A stretch of DNA of 21,086 nucleotides from Nostoc sp. CHAB 5834 (lineage in GTDB: Bacteria; Cyanobacteriota; Cyanobacteriia; Cyanobacteriales; Nostocaceae): NCBI GenBank assembly GCA_020829485.1, contig JAIVFU010000109.1, positions 1 through 21,086 on the forward strand, in the 5' to 3' direction. A program made the translations under genes and the position numbers. The notes below the pieces were generated by a model. That model worked only from the letters and a program-made list of their open reading frames with translations. It was not told the DNA's origin and ran no database searches. This document shows, piece by piece, positions 8,221 through 15,513 of the stretch (its first letter is position 1; each line of letters begins with the position of its first letter).

Positions 8221-9432
8221 ATGGATAAAACAAAAATTTGTATCACCACACTTGAATATCCGCCCGATATTGGCGGCGTAGGTGAATCAGTACATAGAAT
8301 TTCCCAGATGCTAATTAATAGCGGCTATGAAGTTCACGTTGCAGTTTTTCGCTCCAAACAACGCCTAGTTTATGATGAAACTCGCAGACGAGCAAGTTGC
8401 ACAACAACGCTTCAAGATGGTGTATTTGTGCATCGCATCAAATCAGCCGTTCGCAACCACACCACAGAAATCCAAGACTTTTTTAGCGACGTTTACTTTC
8501 AACTCAAATGCTTACATCAAAAGCATAATTTTAACTTGTTTCACGCTTTTTTTATGAATGAAACAGGTTATGTAACGACGCTTTTAGCCAGGGAAAACGA
8601 TATTCCGGTAATCAATAGCGTTCGCGGTAGCGACTTGCACAAACATATTTTTAATCCTAAGAATCATGCTCAGATAGCATGGATTTTAGAGAATTCTGCT
8701 TGGGTGACATTTGTCAGCCGTGAATTGCTTAAAAGAGCTAGTGTTATTACTCCAAGCGTGAAGTTAAAATCATCAGCTTTCTGGAATTCTATTGCACCTA
8801 TCAATTTTGAGCAATTCCCCACCCCGTCTTTAGTTAAAGAATTACCAGGTATCGTTATCGGTTCATCGGGTAGGTTCCGAGACAAGAAAGGAATTGAATT
8901 TCTCCTCGATGCCTGTGCCGAATTGGGTAAAGAGTTAGATTTAACACTTTTGTTGATAGGTGATTTTGTTGAGAAAGAACGAGAATATTGGCAGCAACAA
9001 ATTCAGCAAAGTGAAATTGGTCATCGCCTCCGTATTACTGGAATTACCAGCCGCCAAGAAGCTTTAGCTTATCTGCCCCACCTAGATATTTTTGCGATTC
9101 CCTCGCTGCATGATGGTTGTCCCAATACGCTCCTAGAAGCGATGCTAGCGAGTAGAGCAATAATTGGGACTCGTGTAGATGCGATCGCTGAAATTATAGA
9201 AGATGACGTAGACGGTTTGCTAGTCAACCCCGGGAGTACAGAAGAATTAACTGCTGCACTGCGATATTTGGCAACTCAACCAGAACTGCGGCAAAAGTTG
9301 GGTGCAGGAGCCAAGACAAAAGTAACTCAACAGCTTGCCCCATCAGTAGAATATCAAAACTGGATGAATGTTTACCAACGAGCCTTAGCGACATCTGATG
9401 CAGTTTTGTTAGGGGAAATATCCCTCGTGTAG
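8221..9432 (+). CDS. GT4-family glycosyltransferase
   Basis: 403 aa retaining GT-B enzyme. The N-terminal GT4 motif TLEYPPDIGGVGESVHRISQ (residues 10-29) binds the acceptor side. The donor half starts at about 211 with IVIGSSGRFRDKKGIEFLLD and has the conserved EX7E-type region IPSLHDGCPNTLLEAM (about 293-308) and GTRVDAIAEII. It transfers a sugar from a nucleotide donor to a growing chain on the cytosolic face. The ATG is used; the upstream sequence is A-rich with no clear Shine-Dalgarno, which is common in cyanobacteria. It lies in the same orientation as the paired MurG-like enzymes and the following GT2. Confidence 0.9.
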   Translation: MDKTKICITTLEYPPDIGGVGESVHRISQMLINSGYEVHVAVFRSKQRLVYDETRRRASCTTTLQDGVFVHRIKSAVRNHTTEIQDFFSDVYFQLKCLHQKHNFNLFHAFFMNETGYVTTLLARENDIPVINSVRGSDLHKHIFNPKNHAQIAWILENSAWVTFVSRELLKRASVITPSVKLKSSAFWNSIAPINFEQFPTPSLVKELPGIVIGSSGRFRDKKGIEFLLDACAELGKELDLTLLLIGDFVEKEREYWQQQIQQSEIGHRLRITGITSRQEALAYLPHLDIFAIPSLHDGCPNTLLEAMLASRAIIGTRVDAIAEIIEDDVDGLLVNPGSTEELTAALRYLATQPELRQKLGAGAKTKVTQQLAPSVEYQNWMNVYQRALATSDAVLLGEISLV

Positions 9433-9469
9433 AAAGCATCAAAACTCTCTTTTTCTCTCTCTGTGTTGC

Positions 9470-9510
9470 GCCAGTTGCTTCAAGTCGGGGAACCCGCCCA
9501 ACGCACTGGC
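9470..9510 (+). repeat. 41-nt palindromic dispersed repeat, copy 1
   Basis: Bounded by GCCAGT and ACTGGC, with an inner TCAAGTCGGGGAACCCGCCC that can pair CGGG with CCCG. A second copy at 12579-12619 matches at 31 of 41 positions. Both sit in gaps of the glycan block. Confidence 0.65.
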
Positions 9511-9520
9511 TTCTCTGCGC

Positions 9521-9552
9521 CTCTGCGGTTAATTATTTATTTAACCGCAGAG
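9521..9552. repeat. Perfect 12-bp stem-loop in a CTCTGCGGTTAA repeat
   Basis: CTCTGCGGTTAA (9521-9532) and TTAACCGCAGAG (9541-9552) pair perfectly around an 8-base A/T loop, between the GT4 and GT2 genes. No T-run follows, so it is not a classical terminator, but it could slow transcription or stabilise mRNA ends. The sequence belongs to the CTCTGCG repeats found in cyanobacterial gaps. Confidence 0.55.
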
Positions 9553-9593
9553 AGAAAAGAAGAATTCATTTTGTAAAAACAGCATTTGAAACT

Positions 9594-10649
9594 ATGAATA
9601 AACCACAAATCACCATAATTGTTTCGCAGCGTGAGCGATTCAGTTATACCCGCGAATCACTGGAAAGCATTTACCAACACACTCAACTACCTTTCTCTTT
9701 AATTTATGTAGATGCCGGTTCACCTCGCCACATCCAGCGCTACCTCCAAGAACAAGCCCATGAAAAAGGATTCCAATTAATCCGCACAGAACACTACCTT
9801 TCACCTAACCAAGCCCGTAACCTTGGTTTACAACAAGTTGATAGCGAGTATTTAGTCTTTATTGACAACGATGTAATTGTCAGTCCAGGTTGGCTAAACT
9901 CTTTACTCGAATGTGCCAAAGAAACAAAAGCAACTGTAGTCTGTCCGCTAACTTGTATTGGTAAACCTTTGGGAGAAACAGTACATCTGGCGGGTGGCGA
10001 AGCTCATATACTTGTGGAATCACAAGAGACTCAAGTCAAGCGACGGGTGCATGAAAAACATTACTTTGTAAATCGGAAAGTTGCTGAAGTACGGGATCAA
10101 CTTCATCGCCAGCAATGCGAGTTTGCCGAGTTTCACTGTATGTTAGTTCGCACGGAGATTTTTGGGCGAATCGGGTTGTTAGACGAAGGATTCTTGAGTA
10201 CGCGGGAACACATCGATTTTTGTCTAACTGTGGCTGAGGCAGGAGGTACTTTTTACTGTGAACCTGCTTCAGTAGTTACTTATGTACCAGGATTGAAGTT
10301 TGAATTGCCAGAACTAACATTCTTTATGCTGCGCTGGAGTGATGCTTGGGAAATTGCCAGTTTAGAACACTTCGCCCAAAAGTGGCATTTGACAATGAAT
10401 GATAAGTATTTCAAGAAACGCTATAAGCGGATGGGGCATCGTCGCCATCAGGGATTTTTGAAGCCGTTGCTAAGTCGTCTCACCTTTGAGCAAAATCCCC
10501 TGTGGTTGGAGAAAATAGCGATCGCTCTCGAAAGAAAATTAAATCACTATATTAGCGGCCGTTATACTCAAAGCCAAGCTACAGCCAACACAACCAAACC
10601 CTTCCCCAAGTTAGCCTCTCTCGTTCAATCCCTGAATGGAGATAAGTAA
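9594..10649 (+). CDS. GT2-family (GT-A) glycosyltransferase
   Basis: 351 aa inverting GT-A enzyme. ITIIVSQRERFSYTRESLES is the first strand and helix, with Asp40 in LIYVDAGS binding the uridine. PNQARNLGL precedes the metal-binding DxD, read as FIDNDVIVSPGW with DND at 91-93. A probable catalytic acidic region is LLDEGFLSTREHIDFC (196-210), with Asp208. There is no transmembrane segment, so it is likely a soluble or peripheral enzyme. The C-terminal ~80 residues are basic. Its stop is two bases before the ABC transporter ATG, so the two are tightly coupled, which suggests that this sugar transfer is closely tied to export. Confidence 0.9.
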   Translation: MNKPQITIIVSQRERFSYTRESLESIYQHTQLPFSLIYVDAGSPRHIQRYLQEQAHEKGFQLIRTEHYLSPNQARNLGLQQVDSEYLVFIDNDVIVSPGWLNSLLECAKETKATVVCPLTCIGKPLGETVHLAGGEAHILVESQETQVKRRVHEKHYFVNRKVAEVRDQLHRQQCEFAEFHCMLVRTEIFGRIGLLDEGFLSTREHIDFCLTVAEAGGTFYCEPASVVTYVPGLKFELPELTFFMLRWSDAWEIASLEHFAQKWHLTMNDKYFKKRYKRMGHRRHQGFLKPLLSRLTFEQNPLWLEKIAIALERKLNHYISGRYTQSQATANTTKPFPKLASLVQSLNGDK

Positions 10650-10651
10650 TA

Positions 10652-12502
10652 ATGGCGGCTAGAGATCCCAAAAGTCTAAGGGCTGCTTTACCTGGAATTG
10701 TGCGGATTTTGCGCCGATTTTCGCCTCAGTTAAACAAACAAAAGACACTACTGATTGTCTCTTTTGTGGCACTGATGGCTGAGATTTTCTTGCACCTGCT
10801 GGAACCCTGGCCGCTAAAGTTCATTTTTGACTACATCCTCGTACCTGGTTTTCGATCTCAGTCTTTGGGAATTCCTCTACTTTCAGGACTAAGCCCGTTT
10901 GCCCTATTAACAGGCCTGACATTGGGGTTAGTAGCGATCGCTTTACTTCGCGCTACTGCTGCTTACTTTAGTGTAGTGGGCATGGCGCTGGCTGCTAGTA
11001 ATGTGTTGACTGAGATTCGTTCTGACCTTTATAGTCATCTGCAAAGTCTCTCTTTATCATTTCACCACAAAGCCAAGACCGGCGATTTAATTACCCGCGT
11101 TACCTCCGATATCGAACGACTGCGGGAAGTAACGGTGATGGCAGTGTTACCCTTAATTGCCCATTCTCTCACCCTAGTCGGCATGATTTTTATCATGTTC
11201 TGGCTGAATTGGGAACTAGCGCTGATTGCTCTAGCCGTGTTTCCCTTATTTATTTTCTTCACCATCCGCTTGACAAAACGCATCCGGCAAGTTGTGCGAT
11301 CGCAACGTCAACGCGAAGGGGCAATGGCTGCAACGGCGGCGGAATCCATCGGGGCAATCAAAGTTGTTCAAGCACTTTCCCTACAAAATATGCTGGAGAA
11401 TACTTTTTCCAGTCATAATCGCCAAAGTTTAAAAGAAAGTGCCAAAGCCCAAAAACTGGCAGCCGGTTTAGAACGGATGGTAGAACTGCTGGTAGGCATT
11501 GCCACTGCCTTAGTATTATGGCGGGGTGTGCAGCTGGTATTGAGCCAGGCGATTACACCTGGGGATTTGCTCGTATTTGTCAACTATCTGAGGATTGCTT
11601 TTAAACCAATGCGGCAACTTGCCAAATACACCGGGCAAATCGCTAAAGCTACCGCTTCCGGTGAGCGTATCCTCGATGTGCTGGACACCGTACCCGATAT
11701 CCACGATTCGCGGGGAGCAATGGATGCACCGCCGTTGTTGGGAAGTGTCCGCTTTGAAAATGTCAGCTTTGGCTACGAACCTGCAAAGAGAATCTTACAC
11801 AAGATTAGTTTTGAGGTGCAGCCCGGCCAACACGTCGCTTTGGTGGGGCCGTCCGGTGGCGGTAAGTCCACCCTGGTAAGTTTGCTGTTGCGACTGTATG
11901 ACCCATTAGAAGGACGAATTTTAGTTGATGGTCACGACCTGCGCCAGTACAAGCTACAATCTATCCGTCAGCAAATTAGTGTGGTGTTACAAGATACTAT
12001 TTTGTTTGCAGCTAGCGTCAAAGATAATATTGCCTACGGCTGTTTAGGGGCTTCAGACCAAGCAATTGAACAAGCTGCGCGTTTGGCAAATGCCCACGAT
12101 TTCATCATGGCGTTACCCGAAGGCTACGAGACTATTTTGGGCGAAAGAGGGGCGACAATTTCGGGAGGGCAACGGCAGAGAATTTCCATTGCTCGTGCTG
12201 CCATTCGTCAAGCTGCGATCGCAATTTTGGATGAGCCTACCACTGGCTTAGACAACGAAAACGAACACGCCGTCAACGAAGCAATGGATCGCTTGACTCA
12301 GAAATGCACCACTTTTATAGTTTCTCATAATCTTAGAGCCGTTAAACAAGCCGATTTAATTTTTTACATCGAAGACGGACAGATTTTAGAGCAAGGTACC
12401 CATAAAGAATTGCTGCGCTTAGGTGGACATTACAGCGCAATGTATGCCTTGAAATCTGCGGTAAATTCCCGTGAGGATGATGTGTATGCAGTTGAAATTT
12501 AA
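10652..12502 (+). CDS. ABC exporter half-transporter (MsbA/HepA type)
   Basis: 616 aa with fused membrane and ATPase domains; it should act as a homodimer in the inner membrane. Hydrophobic segments lie at about 33-51, 83-110, 163-184, 187-206 and 276-297. The nucleotide-binding domain is complete: Walker A GPSGGGKST (399-407), Q-loop Gln447, signature ISGGQRQR (503-510), Walker B AIAILDEP with catalytic Glu528, D-loop TGLD and switch His559. MsbA-like proteins flip lipid-linked substrates, and HepA of Anabaena has this architecture and a similar length (607 aa) and serves the heterocyst envelope polysaccharide. The position among glycosyltransferases argues for export of a glycan or glycolipid. 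I cannot say that this is HepA itself. Confidence 0.93.
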   Translation: MAARDPKSLRAALPGIVRILRRFSPQLNKQKTLLIVSFVALMAEIFLHLLEPWPLKFIFDYILVPGFRSQSLGIPLLSGLSPFALLTGLTLGLVAIALLRATAAYFSVVGMALAASNVLTEIRSDLYSHLQSLSLSFHHKAKTGDLITRVTSDIERLREVTVMAVLPLIAHSLTLVGMIFIMFWLNWELALIALAVFPLFIFFTIRLTKRIRQVVRSQRQREGAMAATAAESIGAIKVVQALSLQNMLENTFSSHNRQSLKESAKAQKLAAGLERMVELLVGIATALVLWRGVQLVLSQAITPGDLLVFVNYLRIAFKPMRQLAKYTGQIAKATASGERILDVLDTVPDIHDSRGAMDAPPLLGSVRFENVSFGYEPAKRILHKISFEVQPGQHVALVGPSGGGKSTLVSLLLRLYDPLEGRILVDGHDLRQYKLQSIRQQISVVLQDTILFAASVKDNIAYGCLGASDQAIEQAARLANAHDFIMALPEGYETILGERGATISGGQRQRISIARAAIRQAAIAILDEPTTGLDNENEHAVNEAMDRLTQKCTTFIVSHNLRAVKQADLIFYIEDGQILEQGTHKELLRLGGHYSAMYALKSAVNSREDDVYAVEI

Positions 12503-12505
12503 TCA

Positions 12506-12737
12506 GAAGGGAGTAGGGAGTGGGGAGTGGGGAATGGGGGATGAGGGGGATAAGCAATGCCCAATGAGGGCAGTTGATGCCAGTCCGCTCAAGTCGGGAA
12601 ACCCGCCCATGCATCTGGCTCCTCTACTTTGGGAAACCCCAGACGCTCGCGGATTCGCTAACGCTGCGCTATCGCTCTTAGCGTCTTCCCTTGGGAGAAG
12701 ACCGCACTGCCTCCCCCATGCCCCATGCCCAACCCCT
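12506..12737 (+). repeat. Composite repeat block between exporter and phosphatase
   Basis: The block starts with G/A-rich heptamer-like units (GGGAGTGGGGAGTGGGG, 12513 onwards), then the palindromic repeat 12579-12619. Next is a GC-rich palindrome with AGACGCT and AGCGTCT arms (about 12642-12688). It ends in CTCCCCCATGCCCCATGCCC, which is complementary in character to the start. It is open in the phosphatase frame and so would be translated if an upstream start were used. Confidence 0.6.
12579..12619 (+). repeat. 41-nt palindromic dispersed repeat, copy 2
   Basis: Bounded by GCCAGT and CTGGC with inner TCAAGTCGGGAAACCCGCCC; 31 of 41 positions match the copy at 9470-9510. The ATG at 12609, a possible start of the phosphatase, lies within it. 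Confidence 0.65.
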
Positions 12738-13889
12738 GTAACTCGTGTAATTTTGGTACGTCACGGTCAGAGTACTTACAATGCCGAAAAACGGTATCAA
12801 GGAAGTTGCGATGATTCAGTGTTGACCGAGAAAGGGCGCAGTGATGCTTACCAAACTGGTGTTGCTCTAAAAGGAATAGAATTAGATGCTATTTATACAA
12901 GTCCTCTCCAACGAGTCCAGGAAACTACAGTTGCAATTCTAGAAGGGATGGAAGTAGAGGAGCAGAAGAGAATCTTCACATCTTCCCATCTCAAAGAAAT
13001 CGATATCCCCAAATGGCAAGGGCTGACATATAAATACGTACAAGAACACTTTCCGGCAGACTATCGCTGCTGGAACGAGCGACCCCATGAGTTTCAAATG
13101 GCAGAACCACAGCCAGAAAGGAAGTTAATAACAGGTGGTGTAGCCGTTGCAACATCTGTGCGGCAATGCTTCCCGGTACTAGATTTGTACGATCGCGCCA
13201 AGCAATTCTGGCAGGAAATTTTACCGCGCCATGTTGGTAAGACTATTCTAATTGTCAGTCATAGCGGCACAATTCGGGCATTAATTAGTACTGCGATCGC
13301 TATGAAATGTGAGCAATACCATGTCCTCCAGCAATCAAACTGCGGTATCAGCATCCTGAATTTTCCTACACCGGGTGAACAGCAAGGGCAACTGGAGGCA
13401 ATGAATATTACCACTCATCTAGATGAAATCATCCCCAAGCTGAAGAACGGCAAACAAGGTCTGCGTCTACTTGTGGTACCAGCCACAGGCACAGCGCCGC
13501 ATTTAATTAATCAAATAGCTGAACGTCTTCAGACAATACCAATAGATTTCAGTCTCAGCAGTGATTTGGACAGTTCCCAACAAAACGCCGAGCAACTGCT
13601 TAAATATCATCCAACAGCCGTGCAACTTCAAGTACTACGCCAAGATTTTCCCGCAATTTGGCAGCAAAACTTGTTATCTCAACGCACCGTAGTGCCATTA
13701 AATGACATAAATTTAACCCGTCCCACAACTGGATTAGTAGTTGCTTGTCCCTCCATCATCGAAAATATGCTGGCTCACGTCTTGGACACTTCACCACAGT
13801 GTTTGCAACTAATCCCCGACACCCTTAGCGTTGTTTACTATCCTTTAAAAAGCCCTTTCCCTGTGTTGCAAGCTATAAATATTACTTAA
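12609..13889 (+). CDS. Histidine-phosphatase (phosphoglycerate-mutase-like) protein with degenerate second domain
   Basis: The recognisable protein begins at about 12738 with VTRVILVRHGQSTYN, whose His forms the phospho-enzyme. SPLQRVQET (second Arg) and VSHSGTIRAL (second catalytic His) follow, so the first domain should be active. The last ~150 residues look like a second copy whose catalytic motif is lost: LRLLVVPATGT stands in place of LLLVRHGET, followed by IPIDFSLSSDL and QNAEQLL. The start is unclear. The frame is open back to an ATG at 12471 inside the exporter gene and has an ATG at 12609, but all of 12506-12737 is repeat DNA. An ATG at 12725 would give MPNP directly before VTRV if one base were removed, hinting at a small frameshift. 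The substrate is unknown; the place in the block suggests a sugar-phosphate step (inference). Confidence 0.85.
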   Translation: MHLAPLLWETPDARGFANAALSLLASSLGRRPHCLPHAPCPTPVTRVILVRHGQSTYNAEKRYQGSCDDSVLTEKGRSDAYQTGVALKGIELDAIYTSPLQRVQETTVAILEGMEVEEQKRIFTSSHLKEIDIPKWQGLTYKYVQEHFPADYRCWNERPHEFQMAEPQPERKLITGGVAVATSVRQCFPVLDLYDRAKQFWQEILPRHVGKTILIVSHSGTIRALISTAIAMKCEQYHVLQQSNCGISILNFPTPGEQQGQLEAMNITTHLDEIIPKLKNGKQGLRLLVVPATGTAPHLINQIAERLQTIPIDFSLSSDLDSSQQNAEQLLKYHPTAVQLQVLRQDFPAIWQQNLLSQRTVVPLNDINLTRPTTGLVVACPSIIENMLAHVLDTSPQCLQLIPDTLSVVYYPLKSPFPVLQAINIT

Positions 13890-13891
13890 TT

Positions 13892-13919
13892 TGTCATTTG
13901 TCATTGGTCATTGGTCATT
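13892..13919 (+). repeat. Heptamer array (TGTCATT/GGTCATT), left arm
   Basis: Four tandem heptamers, TGTCATT twice and GGTCATT twice, directly after the phosphatase stop. They are the reverse complement of the array at 14446-14501. Heptamer short tandem repeats are known from Anabaena and relatives. Confidence 0.85.
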
Positions 13920-13926
13920 GGTTAAA

Positions 13927-14136
13927 GGCTCAACGTTTAGGTTAAAAGGCTCAACGTTCAGGCTAAAAGGCTCAAGGTCGAGGCTAAAAGGCTCAACGTT
14001 CAGGCTAAAAGGTTCAACGTTCAGGCTAAAAGGCTCAACGTTCAGGCTAAAAGGTTCAACGTTCAGGCTAAAAGGTTCAACGTTTAGGCTAAAAGGCTCA
14101 ACGTTCAGGCTAAAAGGTTCAACTTCGAGGTTCTGA
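13927..14136 (+). repeat. 21-bp tandem repeat array, nine units plus a partial one
   Basis: Nine uninterrupted 21-bp units run from 13927 to 14115, followed by a decayed tenth. Each starts GGCTCAACG or GGTTCAACG and ends AGGCTAAAA or AGGTTAAAA. Variation is confined to a few positions (C/T in the third base, TTC/TTT/TCG in the middle; one unit is GGCTCAAGGTCGAGG). Because 21 is a multiple of three, the array is open in frame and would encode a GSTFRLK heptapeptide repeat from the TTG at 13891 (81 aa). No ribosome site or family supports a real protein. Confidence 0.9.
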
Positions 14137-14277
14137 ACTCGAAATTTTTAAAATTTAAAAAAAACAAGTCAAGATTTTGTTTGAACGAATATGAGATTAA
14201 AGCTACATACAGCAGATTTCAATTTCGTGAGGTACAGAAATACCCCACCCGCGCTATCGGGCACCCTCCCCTTACCA

Positions 14278-14421
14278 GCTACGGTGTATACACAAGTCGA
14301 ATTACCCCCCTTGGAAAGCGGGGAAACAAGAAATCTAGTTCCTTTGCTTTATAAGGGCAGGCCTAGGGTGGGGTAAAACCTTGGTTAATCAGCTATTTCA
14401 GACTTGTGTATACACTGTAGC
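14278..14421. mobile_element. 144-bp MITE-like element with TIRs and 9-bp target duplication
   Basis: Terminal inverted repeats of 21 bp with one mismatch: 14278-14298 reads GCTACGGTGTATACACAAG plus TC, and 14401-14421 is its reverse complement with A for G at the sixth position. Both ends are flanked by a perfect direct repeat CCCTTACCA (14269-14277 and 14422-14430), the expected target duplication; it is 10 bp if one TIR base is shared. The interior has no significant ORF. It is therefore a non-autonomous element moved by a transposase encoded elsewhere. Removing it restores a palindrome, ACCCTCC (14263-14269) with GGAGGGT (14433-14439), so it inserted into the loop of an older repeat. Confidence 0.82.
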
Positions 14422-14445
14422 CCCTTACCAGAGGAGGGTTGGGGA

Positions 14446-14501
14446 AATGACCAATGACCAATGACAAATGACCAATGACCAATGACAAATGACCAATAAC
14501 A
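14446..14501 (+). repeat. Heptamer array (AATGACC/AATGACA), right arm
   Basis: Eight tandem heptamers (AATGACC, AATGACC, AATGACA, AATGACC, AATGACC, AATGACA, AATGACC, AATAACA) end four bases before the epimerase ATG. They are inverted relative to 13892-13919. The array takes up the place where a Shine-Dalgarno site would be, so the epimerase mRNA has none. Confidence 0.87.
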
Positions 14502-14505
14502 AATT

Positions 14506-15495
14506 ATGAAAATACTAATAACTGGAGTTGCTGGCTTCATTGGCTTTCATTTAGCACAGCGTCTCCTAGCAGAACGAATGCAGGTTTATGGCATCGATAA
14601 CTTGAATGAGTACTACGATGTCAGCTTGAAAAAAGCCCGTTTGAATCAACTTTATCCCCAAACCGGATTTACCTTTCAATTTTTGGACTTGAGCGATCGC
14701 TTTGCCACTGCCGAATTCTTCCAAAATTATACCTTTGATTGCGTAGTTCACTTAGCAGCCCAAGCAGGAGTTCGCTATTCCTTGCACAACCCTTATGCCT
14801 ACGTAGACAGCAATCTCTCAGGATTTGTCAACATCCTAGAAGGTTCTCGCCATAGCCAGGTTGATCATTTAGTGTTCGCCTCTTCCAGTTCTGTTTATGG
14901 CACTAATACCAAAGTCCCATTTGCTACTACTGATAACGTTGACCATCCTATTTCACTCTACGCCGCTACCAAAAAGTCAAATGAGTTAATGGCTCATGCT
15001 TATAGCCATTTGTACAACTTGCCAACTACGGGATTACGGTTTTTTACAGTGTACGGCCCTTGGGGACGCCCTGACATGGCATACTTTAAATTTGTGCAGG
15101 CGATCGCTAATAACCAGCCAATCGACGTTTACAACTTTGGCAAAATGCAACGAGACTTCACCTACATTGATGATGTAATTGAAGGGCTAGTTCGGGTAAT
15201 GCACAAACCACCCCAAGCTAATAATCAAAATAGCTCAATTAGTAAAGCGCCCTACAAACTCTACAATATCGGCAACAACAACCCGGTAGAGTTAATGACA
15301 TTTATTGAAATCATCGAAAAACTCCTGGGTAAGCAAGCCAAAAAGAACTTACTACCCATGCAGCCAGGTGACGTTCTCTCTACCTACGCTGACATAGATG
15401 ACCTGATAGAAGCCATAGACTTTAAATCTGTAACTCAAATAGAAGAAGGTATCAAGCACTTTGTGCTATGGTATCAAGACTATTACAGCAACTAA
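14506..15495 (+). CDS. NAD-dependent epimerase, likely UDP-glucuronate 4-epimerase
   Basis: 329 aa extended short-chain dehydrogenase/reductase, typical length for UDP-glucuronate 4-epimerase, which makes UDP-galacturonate. The NAD-binding GxxGxxG is GVAGFIG (7-13), with IDNLNEYYD in the region that specifies the cofactor and substrate. The catalytic set is Ser126-128 in FASSSSVYG, Tyr152 and Lys156 in LYAATKKSNE. FFTVYGPWGRPDMAYFKF and MQRDFTYIDDV are strongly like the glucuronate epimerases and distinguish it from GalE. It would act in the cytosol to supply an acidic sugar to the neighbouring glycosyltransferases. The start follows an inverted heptamer array and lacks a ribosome site. It is 18 bases upstream of the porin gene, so they are probably co-transcribed. 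Confidence 0.9.
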   Translation: MKILITGVAGFIGFHLAQRLLAERMQVYGIDNLNEYYDVSLKKARLNQLYPQTGFTFQFLDLSDRFATAEFFQNYTFDCVVHLAAQAGVRYSLHNPYAYVDSNLSGFVNILEGSRHSQVDHLVFASSSSVYGTNTKVPFATTDNVDHPISLYAATKKSNELMAHAYSHLYNLPTTGLRFFTVYGPWGRPDMAYFKFVQAIANNQPIDVYNFGKMQRDFTYIDDVIEGLVRVMHKPPQANNQNSSISKAPYKLYNIGNNNPVELMTFIEIIEKLLGKQAKKNLLPMQPGDVLSTYADIDDLIEAIDFKSVTQIEEGIKHFVLWYQDYYSN

Positions 15496-15513
15496 AAAAA
15501 CATTCCGGGACGG

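Noticed and set aside
9521..9552. Rho-independent terminator
   Set aside because: The stem is perfect, but no T-run follows on either strand, and the sequence belongs to a dispersed repeat family.
10652..12502. Naming the exporter hepA
   Set aside because: Architecture and length fit, but MsbA-like exporters are numerous in these genomes, and the neighbours do not match the hep island as I recall it.
13927..14136. Possible CRISPR array
   Set aside because: The 21-bp units follow each other directly with no unique spacers, so it is a plain tandem repeat.
13891..14136. 81-aa protein with GSTFRLK repeats
   Set aside because: It begins inside a heptamer repeat, has no ribosome site, and is open only because the repeat length is a multiple of three.
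14191..14376. 61-aa ORF
   Set aside because: It starts in an A/T-rich gap and ends inside the MITE-like element; no family similarity.
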